Source of the DNA: Coffea arabica
Taxonomy: Eukaryota > Streptophyta > Magnoliopsida > Gentianales > Rubiaceae
NCBI RefSeq assembly: GCF_036785885.1
Contig: NC_092323.1
Location: 20,220,501-20,284,500 of the forward strand
DNA length: 64,000 bases
Direction of reading: 5' to 3'
The notes beneath the pieces were generated by a model. That model saw only the letters and a list, made by a program, of their open reading frames with translations, had not been told where the DNA came from and made no database searches. Each line of letters begins with the position of its first letter. Positions within the stretch are counted from its first letter, which is position 1. Of this stretch, positions 1 through 11,711 are shown piece after piece. A program made the position numbers and the translations under genes.

Positions 1-1700
1 TCGAATAACATGAGTATTACTTGTCAATGCTAGAACAACAAAAAGGGAATGAAGTCAGGAAAATTATAAAAAAAAAAAAACCAACAAAATCACATTATTC
101 TCATACGCCTACTTTGTGTGAGCAAATATCCAGTGCCAGGAAGCCCAAGGAGAACCAAACAGAGAAGCCGCTGGGACACACTGTCAACAGCAGAAGAAGT
201 TTTCCGGACCAGGAAATGACTGATTAAGATCTTTATTGCACAGAGGAAAATTTGATGGTTATCTATGATTACTTACAAAATTAAGCAAATTTTACATCAA
301 GTTACTAATTTCCAGCACAGATTTCCCACCTAGCCCATTTGATCCAGGGGTTCACTGAAGCATGAGAGGCAGCATGGCAAATGAGACGTCATATGAAATC
401 CTAACAGTAAGTGCTGACATCAGAAGAGACCAGTAGAGGTCCTGTTGAAGTTCCTGTAATTAACCACAGAATAAAACCTCTGATCCAGGACACGATAAAA
501 ACTGTGAAAATTATCTCAATTTGTTCCACAAAATAGTTGTGAAGTGTCAAAATAACTCCTGAACTATAATTTCCCAAAAAAAAGAACTCCATTTCATGCT
601 TGCTACTCAGGATGTGTATTATTCTGCACGTCTATTTGATCATAGTAATGGTTACTATTATTCAGCCATTTCAGTGACAAGATATTCTACGATTTGCTAT
701 ACTCCGTAACCTGGAAGAGCTGTGCTGTACCATGGGATAGAATAGAACAGAGACCATTTTGTCCAACCTGAAATTTAACCTCTAGTTCTCAAAATCATCA
801 TAAATAGACTGGAAATAACCAGATAAGTCACATACTGAATCATGGGTGCTCCCAATGCTATAGCTCCAAGTGCATTCACTACCTCCCCTATAAATTTGCT
901 TTCAAAAACCAACATACTTAGAATCCAATACAATGAAAAAGACAAAAAAAATAAAAAAAAAAATGTTAAGCAAGCATTGGCAGACGAACATTCAGCTATA
1001 AAGCTATTATACCACTAGTGCAGGCAAAGTATTGAAACAGAAGATAGAAAGTTGAGTAAGAATGAGTCCTCAAGTAACATCCTTGTTCTGTATTCAAAAA
1101 AGCACCATCTTTTTACAGGTACAGGTGCTAAACTGTGCTAACGCAAGTCTTTTCAACCTGCAAATTACTACTAAAAGATACTTCTCAAAGCCTTCAACTT
1201 TATCTTTTACTTGTACATCATTAACCTTCAAAAACCCAAATCACTTCATAAATTTTTCAAAAATAACAAGAAATAAAAATAAAGAGCACAGAGCAATTAA
1301 AGATTGCAACTTTTGAAATCCCACCCATATAACCAAAAAGTTTAAGTGATAAAAGTTAATTAAATTATATATTTAAATTAAAAAAAAACAATGAACGACT
1401 AACCCTCAGGTAGTGCTAATAAACCTCGTACGACAGCTTTCAAGTACTGTCAATTACACATATTAAAACCTCGTTTAATATGTTAAAAAGAAGAGATTAA
1501 CATATAAAATTCACCAACAAAAAAAAAAAATTTAACCAGAAAAGGAAATGGGATTAATTGGAATTACAAAGCATTGATTTGGACGATTTCAAAAGAGACA
1601 GTACAGCAGAATCACGACTGGATCTTCAATAACCTTCAAAAAAACAAACCAAAAATTGAGAGAGAGAGAGAGAGAGAGAGAAGAGTCAATGTTTTGAAGA
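1..1700. other. Intergenic DNA, no gene recognised
   Basis: No open frame here has recognisable protein features and all are short. The plus strand is A-rich (several runs of 8-12 A), which would also fit introns or UTR of a minus-strand gene, but I cannot support exons. A pure (GA)n microsatellite occupies about 1658-1680 at the right end. Confidence 0.5.
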
Positions 1701-1709
1701 ACCTTCAAA

Positions 1710-2225
1710 GGGGTAATTTCAGATACCTCCGTTGAGATTTCTAACAATTTCACTGGCCTTCCCTAAAATTTGTAAAATTCATAAACCTCCCTGAGATGAA
1801 TAGTAAAGAGATGAATTATTCATTCCCTAAAATTCATAAATCATAGCAAACATCATGTGTTAAAAGAGAGGAATAGTCTGTTTTATTAAATCTTGTGATC
1901 ATTAGTATTATTTTATTATTTATTTATGTTATTTAATTTATTAAATATAAATTTTTTGAATAGTAAAATATGTATATTAATTATTTTTAATTTTTAATTA
2001 TTTTTTTTCTTTTACTACTATAACTTATATATATGCATAAGCGGTATTTATAAAATAAAAGTTTCATCTCCATCCTTAAAATACTTTCTTAATGTTACTT
2101 TTTTTAATTGAACTAATTTTGTTATCAAAATTTTAATCTTATGGGAGATTTGTATAATTTTACAAACTTTAGAAAAGTCTAGTAAAATTATTAAAAATTT
2201 TAGGAGAGGTTTATGAAATTATCCC
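1710..2225. mobile_element. MULE-like TIR element (non-autonomous), 516 bp
   Basis: The left end GGGGTAATTTCAGATACCTCC is matched in inverted orientation by the right end (its reverse complement reads GGGATAATTTCATAAACCTC). The flanks carry a 9-bp direct repeat with one mismatch, ACCTTCAAA at 1701-1709 and ACCTACAAA at 2226-2234. A 9-bp target duplication is the known signature of Mutator-like elements. The interior is AT-rich with no ORF, so it is non-autonomous. A related left end recurs at 22505. Confidence 0.65.
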
Positions 2226-2339
2226 ACCTACAAAAATCAAACCAATAATTAAAAGAGAAAGACAGCGTCAATGCTCCCAAGAAACAGAAGAACTAAAAGG
2301 AGAGAGAGGTCCAACATTATCCCCAAAGGAATCATGTTA

Positions 2340-2730
2340 GTAAATTGGTTACGTCAAAATTCGACTCCAATTCGAGGTCCAACATATTGAAACCTAACGT
2401 TAACCCAGAAGCCACTCCGTTTTATTTATATATATATATATATGTGTATATATATATAATATTCGTAATATTTTATAATATATTAATTAAAAATTATTAT
2501 TTTATTCATTTTTTAAAAAATAAAATTAATATTTTTTATTTTTTTAAAATCAAGAAGACTTGAGATCGAGTTCAACTCAACTCGAATTTGAAGTCGAGCT
2601 CGAACTCGATCTTTATATTGAGAATTCATCAAATTTGAGATCGAGTCCGAATTTGATAAAATTAAGTCGAAACTTAATTTGATTAGATCCAAAATTCCAC
2701 TCAACTCATCTTGTTTGCAAATTTACCATT
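2340..2730. repeat. GAGTTCGA/GAGCTCGA-rich degenerate repeat
   Basis: The stretch is dense in short variants of TCGAGCTCGA and TCGAGTTCAA (for example around 2570-2620), interrupted by a (TA)n run at about 2429-2458. The same motif density characterises the better preserved element at 61602-62087, so this is probably an older member of that family. I could not fix its termini. Up to 4080 the remaining DNA shows no gene; it should include the promoter of the kinase gene downstream. Confidence 0.35.
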
Positions 2731-3867
2731 ACAAATTGTTAGTTAGCCTTCAATTTGAATGGTTGACCAAACCCTCAAATTCTCAAACTCATGACTTAAT
2801 CCACGACCGCTGATAAGGGAACTCGAATGGAAATTTCGGCCAAAATGAAGTACATTGAATAATACTACTATTCTCATCAATTCCTTGAAATTGTCCTAAG
2901 TTGAAGTTGAAAAAGATGGATAAACGTGGCAATACCTCTATGACCTTTTTTTTCCGATTAGAAAATCAACTACATTGTTGAGCAAAACCTTCCAAGAAAA
3001 AGAATATAAAAATGAACACAACGCTTATCACCACCTTGAGATATTTTAGACATAGATTAGATCACATCCATCACTCTTTCACCTTTTCTTTGCCATAGAT
3101 CCAACACAACACACCCATTTAACCACAACAAATCAAGAGATCCAGCACATACCATAGCATCATAAGATAGTTCTAATTCTAAATTTCTATCTTTCTAGCA
3201 GCAAAGACAGGCACATATAACGTTTGGACTTTTGAAACATCAAAATATACATTAATTAAGATAACAGAAATTAATCCTTCTTAATGACGTTTTCACATGA
3301 ACAATTTTAAGCTAACCATGATGTTAGTATTATATCACCAATAACACTTAGACAAACAAGGGATTTTTCACCAAAAAATCTCTACGTTTTCCGTGAACAT
3401 ATTTTTCAATCACCTTTTTACCTTACATATATCAAATCGCAGCAATCTCAAAAACAAATAATAGAAAAACCCATCAAAAGATTCCATAGATCTGCTTGGA
3501 TCTTTAACAAATTCATCAAATATCTAAAAGCACATGCAGTTTCCTCATTGCTACTGTGTTTTGACCTGTAAAGCCGTATAAGTAAGACCGCGTTTGAGCC
3601 TTCTCTGACCGAAAAGACACGAAAAAAAGAAGGGGGTTGACACTTGACCGTTATTCCAGTTAACACATTAGAGTACTATACTTTGTATGCCTTCGAAGAA
3701 ACGCGCCTCTTGTATTCTTTAAGAAATAAATCCACCACACATATTGGCAAGCCCACCCCGCAAGTTGTTGTCCAAAACCCTAATTGTCTGTGATTTCCTT
3801 TCATTACTATACATAATTAATTCAAGAAAAAATTGCAACAAAGTAAGCCCAGTCAAAAAAAAAAACA

Positions 3868-3891
3868 TATATATATATATATATATATATG
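3868..3891. repeat. (AT)n microsatellite upstream of the kinase gene
   Basis: A pure run of about 12 AT dinucleotides lies some 280 bp upstream of the kinase start codon, in the presumed promoter. Such runs vary in length between individuals; a regulatory effect is possible but not shown by the sequence. Confidence 0.8.
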
Positions 3892-4100
3892 GTATTGATA
3901 TTGGTTTATTTTCCCTCCTGATAAATACCCCTGAAAATTAATCCAAGCACCTGAAGGATTTGGGCAGTTGCAAAATTTTGTGCATTCTGCATTAGCCCTT
4001 TTCGTTTCTTCACTTTGTACATCAAGGAAACAAAAGCAATCCTGAGAAGCAATTGAAACAGAGAAGAAAGGAGAAGAATATTGTTGAGTGAAGCAAACGA

Positions 4101-4142
4101 ATGGAGGAAAGAAATACTACTAACAAAGAAGAAGAAGGTTGA
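4101..4142 (+). promoter_or_regulatory. Upstream ORF (13 codons) in the MAPKKK leader
   Basis: The first ATG upstream of the kinase opens a 13-codon frame (MEERNTTNKEEEG) ending in TGA at 4140-4142, 28 nt before the main ATG at 4171. It is in a different frame from the kinase. If the mRNA starts upstream of 4101, scanning ribosomes meet this ATG first, so it should lower kinase translation unless they reinitiate. That regulatory role is inference; what is seen is the ATG, the frame and the stop. Confidence 0.5.
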
Positions 4143-4170
4143 AGGAAATCTTGCGCAGCAGAGGATCATC

Positions 4171-5415
4171 ATGTTGGAGAACAAATATGGAGATGGGGTG
4201 GCATGGAAAAGAGGTGCAATGCTAGGGAAAGGAAGCTTTGGGTCTGTCTATTTAGCAACTTTGAAGAAGCCCAGATCAAAATATAGTTGTTTGCCATCGG
4301 TTATGGCTGTGAAATCAGCTGAGGTTTCTGTTTCAGGTTCAATTCAGAAAGAACGCGAAGTTTTGAGTAATGTCAAAGGTTGTCCTAACATAATTCAATG
4401 CTTTGGTGAAGAGACTACCACGGGGGTGAATGGTGTCATGGTTTTTAATTTGTTGCTCGAATATGGCTCAGGTGGAACCCTAGCCGAAAAGATCAAGAAA
4501 TCAGGGGGCAAGGGATTGCCTGAATTTGAGGTAAGGTGTTATACTAGGTCTATCCTCAAAGGGTTGAATTTCATTCATGAGATTGGTTATGTTCATTGTG
4601 ATTTGAAGCCTGAGAATATTTTGCTTGTGCACAACAATGCTGGAGGTGGGAGAGCTGGATTCAGGGCAAAGATAGGTGATTTTGGGTTGGCTAAGAGGGT
4701 TAAACAGTGTAAGAAGAGGAAATTAGAGCCTTACTGGAGGGGAACGCCTACCTATTTGTCACCTGAGGTTGTGGGAGATGGTGTACAAGAGCAACCTAGC
4801 GATATTTGGGCTCTCGGATGTATTGTCTTAGAGATGTTGACGGGAAAACCCCTATGGGATGCAAAAGAGGAGCCGAATGCTGAGGATATTCTGAAAAGGA
4901 TCAAGAATGAATTGCCTCAGATTCCTAGTGAATTGTCTAAGGAGGCAAAGGATTTTCTGAAAGGCTGTTTTGTGAAGAAGGCCATGTATAGGTTGACAGC
5001 TGAGATGTTGCTGAATCATGCGTTTATGGAAGGATTGGTTGATGGTGATGATGATGTTGAAGAAATTATCGAGGTTGAAGATATTAATGGGATTGAGTCT
5101 ATACTGGTAGTATCTGAAACTGATGATGATGAGGTCATTTGTGGCTATGTCTCTGATGAGTGGAGCTTTGCATCAGAAGATTGTTCAATATCTTATTGGT
5201 CTGAAGGAGATGAAGGGGAGATTGAGGATGAAATTGTATCTCAAATCAGTGAAGAGCAGAAACTGGATTTAGAACAAAGTAACGGCGTAATAAGCTCCAC
5301 TGAAGAGGCTGGACTTGATCATGCTACTGAAGCATCATTGCAAATTCCCTTACCGATCCCGCCAAGCACTACACAGCAATATCCAGTTAGTTTTAGGATT
5401 CCTGCCGGAGTCTAG
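4171..5415 (+). CDS. MAPKKK17/18/20-like protein kinase (MEKK subfamily), single exon
   Basis: Single-exon Ser/Thr kinase of 414 residues. Visible kinase motifs: Gly loop GKGSFGSV (19-26), ATP-binding Lys48 in AVK, catalytic loop HCDLKPEN (142-149; HCD rather than HRD, so a non-RD type), metal-binding DFG (170-172), activation/P+1 segment GTPTYLSPE (191-199) and DIWALG (211-216). The kinase domain covers about residues 12-286. A roughly 125-residue acidic, low-complexity tail with runs of Asp and Glu follows. The intronless structure, the AVKSAE motif and the C-terminal acidic tail fit the plant MAPKKK13-21 clade, whose Arabidopsis members 17, 18 and 20 act above MAPKKs in abscisic-acid and stress signalling. 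I chose the ATG at 4171 because the frame is open further upstream but has no other ATG, and kinases of this clade start just before the W-x-RG stretch. All catalytic residues are present, so it looks active. Confidence 0.93.
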   Translation: MLENKYGDGVAWKRGAMLGKGSFGSVYLATLKKPRSKYSCLPSVMAVKSAEVSVSGSIQKEREVLSNVKGCPNIIQCFGEETTTGVNGVMVFNLLLEYGSGGTLAEKIKKSGGKGLPEFEVRCYTRSILKGLNFIHEIGYVHCDLKPENILLVHNNAGGGRAGFRAKIGDFGLAKRVKQCKKRKLEPYWRGTPTYLSPEVVGDGVQEQPSDIWALGCIVLEMLTGKPLWDAKEEPNAEDILKRIKNELPQIPSELSKEAKDFLKGCFVKKAMYRLTAEMLLNHAFMEGLVDGDDDVEEIIEVEDINGIESILVVSETDDDEVICGYVSDEWSFASEDCSISYWSEGDEGEIEDEIVSQISEEQKLDLEQSNGVISSTEEAGLDHATEASLQIPLPIPPSTTQQYPVSFRIPAGV

Positions 5416-7982
5416 GAACATTATGGATTGATACAGAGTCCAATTTTGTAGCTAGTGTTCTTTCTGATTATTTTTAGTCAGTACTTGCTGTATCAATTAC
5501 CGATATACTAAAATATATTGAATTAATTCTTTTTCAAATTCCTTGCTGTCAAAGTACGGTACAAGTTTCAATTACACTCCATTATCATAATAGTCATGTC
5601 CAGAAGAAATTTCAGATCACAGCGGTTTGGCCGGTGATATGATCATACTTTGCCCTTGTGGAACTTTTGGAACTCCTTTTACTGGCTCACATTCATTGGC
5701 TTCATTATACCTTGTTCATGTATATCTGAAGTTTTGTCATAAATAAGTTGCATTTGCTTTAACTTGTGTTAAAAATGCATCGGGAAGAAATTGAGGTTTC
5801 TTACGCATCTTCTTGTAGCTAAGAGTTTTTCCATCAAAGTTTAAAATCTTCAAATCCTGCCTTCAGCTTATTAGAAAAAGAATTGCTGGCATGGGTGTTG
5901 AGGCGAGTTTGCATAGAGGAGTTATTACACGAAAGTCAGAAACCTGATGTGTCCTGGTATACAAAACTCTTCTAGTCCATGGTAATAGGCTAAATATTGA
6001 GATCCTTATTAACTGGTCTATAGCAGCTGCAATTGCGCTAGTAATCATACTTAGTTGGACTTTCTTTATCAGCTAACCGTCTACACTGGACATTCTAGCT
6101 TCTTTAATCTGGTCAAAACTTCAACTTGATCTACCAGTATGTATGTTTGTTGTATGATCCCAACTGTTTAGGAAACTTAGGTGAGTTAAGACTTTTCATT
6201 ACTTAAAAACAAGCTTCCGTCAAGACAGATACCTCATTGTAAGGGAATCTACAAATTTTCATGATTGTTCCAGAATAATCTTAGTCTCTATAAGTTACAA
6301 GAGATCGACAGACATCACGAACGCCTGCTTTCAAGTACTGTCATAGTCCTTGTGATATACTCCGCTTGCTTCATTCATCTGTACTTGGTTTCCTTTGCCC
6401 ACCACCATCTAACAAAATCTTGCCTTCTGCGAGTTTCCTGTTCCCTCCCATGCATGGAGTGCAAATATGTAATGGATTTCATGAGTAATAGCACCAGTTC
6501 CATATTATTAGATTGACTAACTATATGATGACATTGCATTTGCATAGCATGATAAGATTCTGGATCTTGACATCCGTGGCTTCAAAGTTCTGTGAGATGC
6601 TAAATACACCTATATGCATCAGACTATGGCAAGCCAAACTAATGCTCTTGACATAGGCAGATTAGACTGAAATATCATTTTCCATTCTGCTTTAGAGTTA
6701 AAATGTTCCTACATTCTCAATGTTTGTCCTAAGATGGAAACAGCACTAGGTTTCTGAACCTTGTGACTTGTTAGAAGATACTTTTGTTGATTGTAAGTTT
6801 TATGTGGGAACCCGATAACTGAATGTTTCCCTTTGTTTAAATTAAGTATAGCTTTCCATAGATGCTGCCTAGAAATCAGTCTGCTGCATTAGTAATATGT
6901 AATGCAAAATCTTGACCTAGGAAGCTTGCTCATAATAAGTTTCATCTCTTGCTCTAATACGTATACGTTATCATGACACAACTAGAAATGACTGAAAATA
7001 GGAGTAAAATCATTCTTTGACAATTCTGGCGATCATTGTTTTCTTTTTCTTTTTTGGTCCCTTCCTTTTTCTTTCGTTCTCTTTCGGATTTTGGGACATC
7101 CATTTCGAAATTTATGATTCTAGCTGAAGAGAATGTGAGGTGAAAACTATGATCAACCTGTTCTTTTGCAACAGTTGAACCAACATTCTAGCTTTCTGCA
7201 CTTCCATTAGTCTTCTATGACTTCTGTCAGTCTGGAGGTGGCCAACTGGCCATAGTACTAACCCACCCTCTTCTTGTTTTGCAGAGATGGACAACTTTTT
7301 TCTTAAGAATAATATTTGCACAAATAGCATACCGCAATTGTCCAAATGGTTAGTGTTTTCAGACTATATTGTTTCCATGAATGTAACCATGTCTACAAGT
7401 ACAAGTAATTTCCTCTCAAGGAAAATGTCATGTATGCAGCAATATATTCTGTTAACTCTCGAAGTTAATGCCCTATTTGTTTCCAAAAAAATCAGCAGGA
7501 TTCACCAGAACCATACTCTAATTACGTCTCCTGGTTTATCATAATCTCTTCAGTATGTGTACATCCCCAAGTACCTAAAATCTATGAGGACAATCTTCAA
7601 CAATTTTAGGCTAGAAAAGTCAATACTGGGCTTGAAAGCAATCAGAATCTCACCCTGGGCTTATTCATGATAGTGGGATGATAAAGTGGACCCCTTTTCT
7701 GATACTGATCCTTTAAAGTGAACTACACCATATTTTTCCACGGCCCAGGAAATCTAGCTGTTTATCCTCAGCAGCATGAATGACTTTCTCGACTCCTGGA
7801 ATATCTCTATTTGCATTTCGTGTTCAACAATGTGTTTTCAAAGTAGAATTAATGTATAGGTTTATTTGGATAAACATCTATTGATGTATACTAAAGATCC
7901 GCATATAGATATACCCAAGTACTATTACTTAGTATTACATCGTACCACGAGCTGTGGATCGGAAAGAGTGGGGTTTTATTCA
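5416..7982. other. Downstream intergenic region, no gene recognised
   Basis: The kinase 3' UTR should occupy the first few hundred bases (A/T-rich signals near 5510-5540). The rest has a mixed base composition like UTR or intron sequence, but no frame gives a recognisable protein and none exceeds about 85 codons. A non-coding transcript cannot be excluded. Confidence 0.5.
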
Positions 7983-8250
7983 TTAGTGCGTTTGATAAAA
8001 ACTGAAGTATGAAATCTGAAATTTAAATTCATTAAATTATTGAATTGTTAAGTACTAAATTTGATACATTTGATTGTATTTTATATTAAATCATAAGTGA
8101 ATAACTCATCACTTATTTCTATGAACAAATTAAACCTATAGAATTCATGCCACTTAATTAATTTAAATGTTCAATCAAACACGTCTGAATATGTTAAGAT
8201 TTGAATATACTAAATTTAAGTACTGAAATGAATTATCAAACAGGGACTAA
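7983..8250. mobile_element. MITE with TTA ends, copy 1 (268 bp)
   Basis: It starts TTAGTGCGTTTGATAA and ends TTATCAAACAGGGACTAA, an imperfect terminal inverted repeat. The interior aligns along its whole length, in reverse orientation, with 36317-36599 inside ARP7 intron 3. Shared stretches include CTGAAGT.TGAAA.CTGAAAT near one end and TGCCACTTAATTAAT in the middle. The TTA at both ends would suit the TTA/TAA target duplication of Harbinger/Tourist MITEs. No ORF. Confidence 0.7.
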
Positions 8251-10822
8251 GCTGGACTTCAAGTGGATTAAATAATACAAATTGCTCTAGAACAACTATG
8301 CTACTGGGATTTTCTAGTTTTCATATAATTATGGTGGCTCTGAGAATACATGTTCTTTAATTTTTTTTCCGGCCTTTTAGGCCCGTGGTTAAATTATGTC
8401 CCAGATTAGGATGTTGCTATAGAAAGTTAGACAGTATTACCACTTGCATCACAAACTGGTCACGTACTTTTCAATCGGATGAAACATTTGTAATCCCTGA
8501 TGTGGATGTGTCCACTGTCCATCAATAAAAAAGTTTTGTCTTTTAGTCTTTATAGACTATGGCAGTGTGGCTAGGATTTTTGACCTAGATCATCATGTCA
8601 TTCACCTGTTGCTGATGTGCACTGGGCATTTGTCGGGGCACTTCTCATGTTTTTTTTTAAACACTTGACCACCGGAGAGGTCCAATTTCCTTCCTTTAGG
8701 GGTGAGTATAAATCGGTGTGAACTGATTTACCGATCGATTATGAAATGAATTTGGTAATTTGAAATCTGTAAGGTGGAATTTGGTACGAAATTAGCGTGA
8801 ATTGAATTCATTAAATTCGACTATGGTGCAGAATTTATAATTAGATTCTCAATTTGGTAACAACCGATCTTGAATTCAAATGAGATATAACGGAATAGGA
8901 TATCGTTTTACCACATTCGTTTACCGGATTAATTTACCAAATTATATATTATATAGATAAAGGCTATAATAGTAGATATTAGATAGTATTATCATATACC
9001 TATTCTCGATTTTAATTCTTTTTTAATAGTAGATATTATATAGTATTATCAAAAATTCTCAATTTTAATTCTTTTTAATTTTTTTAGCAATATAAGTTAG
9101 AAAAAAAGCATGACAATGGTGAGAATGAAAATCTAAGTTACATTTAGAGTCAAATAATTATTTTTCATATTAAAAAGAAAGACCCGAACAAGCAATCTTT
9201 ATGACAATTAGTACAATTTATAAGTGAAAAGTTAAAAATGATAAATGATTTAGTTGTCTCAGACTAAAAATGACATAGTTATAAGAAGATGGATTAGTTT
9301 AGACATTTGATTTTCTAATGGCAAAGATTCTTAAAGTTGCCATTTGAAAATGTAGCGTGTATATGTTAAACTCCATAAAGTTGGTTACAGGTGAGGATGC
9401 AATATCTTGGCAAGGTATTAAGGTCAACCTCTCATGATTTTTGTCGTGGTACACAATATTGGAGTGTAGAACTAGCATTTCTGCACATTCATTTGGCTTA
9501 TTAATTTTGTGATCATAGTTTGTACATGTAGTAAAAATATAAAAATTAGTGGCTGAAAATCTTATTCATAAGTTGTGCAAGAATGATTGAATACTTCGTT
9601 TTAGTCGGTGAATAAATCTCTATTTTCTAAAAATCAAAAGTGACACTCTTTGTTGAAAATAGTAAAAGAATTGACTTTAACTTGCAAATTGGCTTCTCTC
9701 TCTCACACTCTCGCGCTCTCACTAATATTCAAAAACACAAGTCACAATATACAATTTTAGCAATCTTTTGGGTGATTAATAGTTACAATTTACCATTTTT
9801 AGTTTAGTTAGGCCTTTTAGTTGATGCAGTATGTTCTTTTTTTGTCAGGCATTTCTCTTTGAAGCTAAATTTTATAAAAGAAAGTAAAAACTACATAGAA
9901 AAAATATAAAGGAAAAATCTCTACTTCAATGAAAAGTTGTAAGATATTTTAATAATATATTAATGAAAGAAATGTATGATTTTATTAAATATGTGAATAT
10001 TGGAGGAAATGGTTGACCTTGTATGGAAATGCGATTTGAAAGTAATAAAATAATATATGATAACTTTTAATAGTAAATGACAAATTTATCCAAAAGAGTT
10101 TTGATAAATTATATGGTGACCAAATAGTTGAGCAAAATATAACCACAAATGTCAGTGACAAACTATTCAAAATAAAAAAAAGGGTACATGGACAAATAAA
10201 ATTAACTTTGTAAAAACAATTTTCTATCAAACATTTTTCATATTTTGTATCACAAAAATAAAAATTAGAAAGTATTTGAACTTTTTCCAAACTAAAATTT
10301 AAAAAAAATCTCAAAACATATTAGTCAAAATGTAACTTAAAAAAAATTTCTCAAGAGTCGAAGTAAAATATCTATGAATCTAAATAAATATTTTTAATTG
10401 TATAGTTGATACATTTTTGTTAATATCTTCTATAACAAGCTAAAGCCAATAATTGTAAATCTTCAATGTGTATAGTGTACACCAAACCAGTCATATATGT
10501 ATAAGAAATGTGAATTTCTTTTATTTATAACCTCTTTCATGTAGAAAAATATCTTTATTGAATTAGATTGATTTTATGAGTACTAAGTGACTAAATTATA
10601 AAATATTAAAATATTATGACTATGTTAGTTATCAAATGGCATTGCTTAAGATCTATTTTAGTATCTTAAGAGTGAGGATTAAACTAACAGTTAGTTGATA
10701 AAAAAAATTTAAAAAATTGGAAGTTGATAACTAAAATATGAAAAATTATGCTATATGATAGAAAATGTAACTTTCCAAGACATTATCTTCAACATTTATT
10801 GGCCATGAAAGAGTAAAAACAC
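8251..10822. other. AT-rich intergenic DNA, no gene
   Basis: No coding frame of interest. Around 8699-8950 a stretch starting GGGGTGAGTATAAATCGG resembles the 5' end of hAT-type elements, but no right end was found. A 57-bp imperfect tandem duplication sits at 8968-9080 (each unit starts AATAGTAGATATTA). Beyond 9400 the DNA is very AT-rich and featureless. Confidence 0.5.
8968..9080. repeat. 57-bp tandem duplication
   Basis: Two adjacent units start AATAGTAGATATTA at 8968 and 9025 and both end near TTTTAATTCTTTTT. They differ at several positions. Confidence 0.6.
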
Positions 10823-11079
10823 TAAAGAAAATCATTGATAAGTATAAAAAAAAGGCAAAAAATAAAAAATAGTAGTGTTGTCTTTATGCAACTAAAATAA
10901 AAAATTGAAAAATAAATGAGTCTTTAAAACACATATGCTTTCATGCCAACTATTTCAATATGACAATTAAAGATGAGACAGCAAATTTAAGGTTTATTGC
11001 TAGACTTATGTTATATTAGATATCTTAATGTTTTATCCTTTTGAATTTTTTTCGACAACTTTATTTAGATAATAAGAAT
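10823..11079 (+). repeat. 257-bp direct repeat flanking viral insertion, left copy
   Basis: The segment running from TAAAGAAAATCATTGATAAG to TTTAGATAATAAGAAT occurs here, at 17572-17828 and at 20459-20717 with only a few differences. The first two copies abut the two outer edges of the viral block 11080-17571. The sequence has no ORF and looks like host flank DNA. Confidence 0.85.
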
Positions 11080-11304
11080 ACAAGGCCAATTTTATTCCAC
11101 ATGGAGTTCAAAGTTCCATGGATTTTTTGCTGGAGTTTCAAAATTCATCAAGAACTAGAAAAACCACTTCCAATGTCACTAGTCAGAGAATTCAAGATCA
11201 AATGGTGGATAGGATTCAATCAAGAATTCTGTGATCAAAAGAATGTTTTGAGATTTTTAGAAACAGGAGAAAAGCTCAAATGGATAAATCCAAATCAGCA
11301 GTAA
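11080..11304 (+). pseudogene. C-terminal part of a late viral ORF (W-rich, unknown function)
   Basis: The frame starts abruptly at the junction with the 257-bp repeat, so its N-terminus is missing. It encodes a short tryptophan-rich tail: PWIFCWSF about a third of the way in, then KWW. Comparable tails are found in uncharacterised last ORFs of endogenous plant pararetroviruses, from memory and without a search. It stops at 11302-11304, overlapping the next ORF by 25 nt. Confidence 0.55.
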
Positions 11305-11561
11305 AAGGAGTTAATACCCCAACAACTCTACAAAAGAAAGAAAAAGAAAAATCAAGCAGCTCAGCCTCAGAGACAATTGCAAATGATTTCTTAATGCAGA
11401 AGATGATGCAGAATCCAGAGATGCTTAAAGAATATTTGAATTATTTGCAGAAGCAAGACAAAAAAGAAGAAGACAAAAAAGATGAGTCAGCTGGGTCATC
11501 GTCAGAATCTACTTTTGATCCTTTCGGTGGTTCTTGTGCTCAAGAACCGGCAGACTTTTGA
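11280..11561 (+). CDS. Small viral ORF, charged/low complexity, unknown function
   Basis: An intact 93-codon ORF starts with ATG inside the end of the preceding frame (25-nt overlap, different frame). Compact overlaps of this kind are usual in caulimovirids. The product is Lys/Glu/Ser-rich, with a Ser run (about residues 25-30), a short helical segment containing MQKMMQNPEMLKEYL, and an acidic Ser-rich tail. It ends directly before the viral promoter region, so it would be the last ORF of the viral genome. No function is assigned. Confidence 0.5.
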   Translation: MDKSKSAVKGVNTPTTLQKKEKEKSSSSASETIANDFLMQKMMQNPEMLKEYLNYLQKQDKKEEDKKDESAGSSSESTFDPFGGSCAQEPADF

Positions 11562-11567
11562 TAAAGT

Positions 11568-11711
11568 TGTCGGCCAAATTTCAAAAGAAAATCTCAAAAG
11601 CAACCAATCAGAAGAAGATAAGGTGTCGGCAGAAAAAAGCAAATGAAATTCAAATGAAAGTGTCGGCAATCAAATAAAGATGAAATTCGAAGGCAAAAAA
11701 CTCTATAAATA
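11568..11711 (+). promoter_or_regulatory. Pararetroviral transcript promoter (35S-like)
   Basis: A TATA box (CTATAAATAG, about 11703-11711) lies downstream of three copies of TGTCGGC at 11568, 11624 and 11661 and a CCAATCA box near 11604. The position after the last ORF and before a non-coding leader (about 11730-11990) is that of the single pregenomic RNA promoter in Caulimoviridae. The transcript would run rightwards, into the leader and then against the inverted viral body. Confidence 0.6.

Noticed and set aside
401..592. Minus-strand hydrophobic 63-codon ORF
   Set aside because: Short, no family match, no splice-site context, typical chance ORF in T-rich complement.
3906..4184. Minus-strand ORF opposite the kinase start
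   Set aside because: It is the complement of the A/G-rich leader and kinase start, hydrophobic only because of the base bias; no family resemblance.
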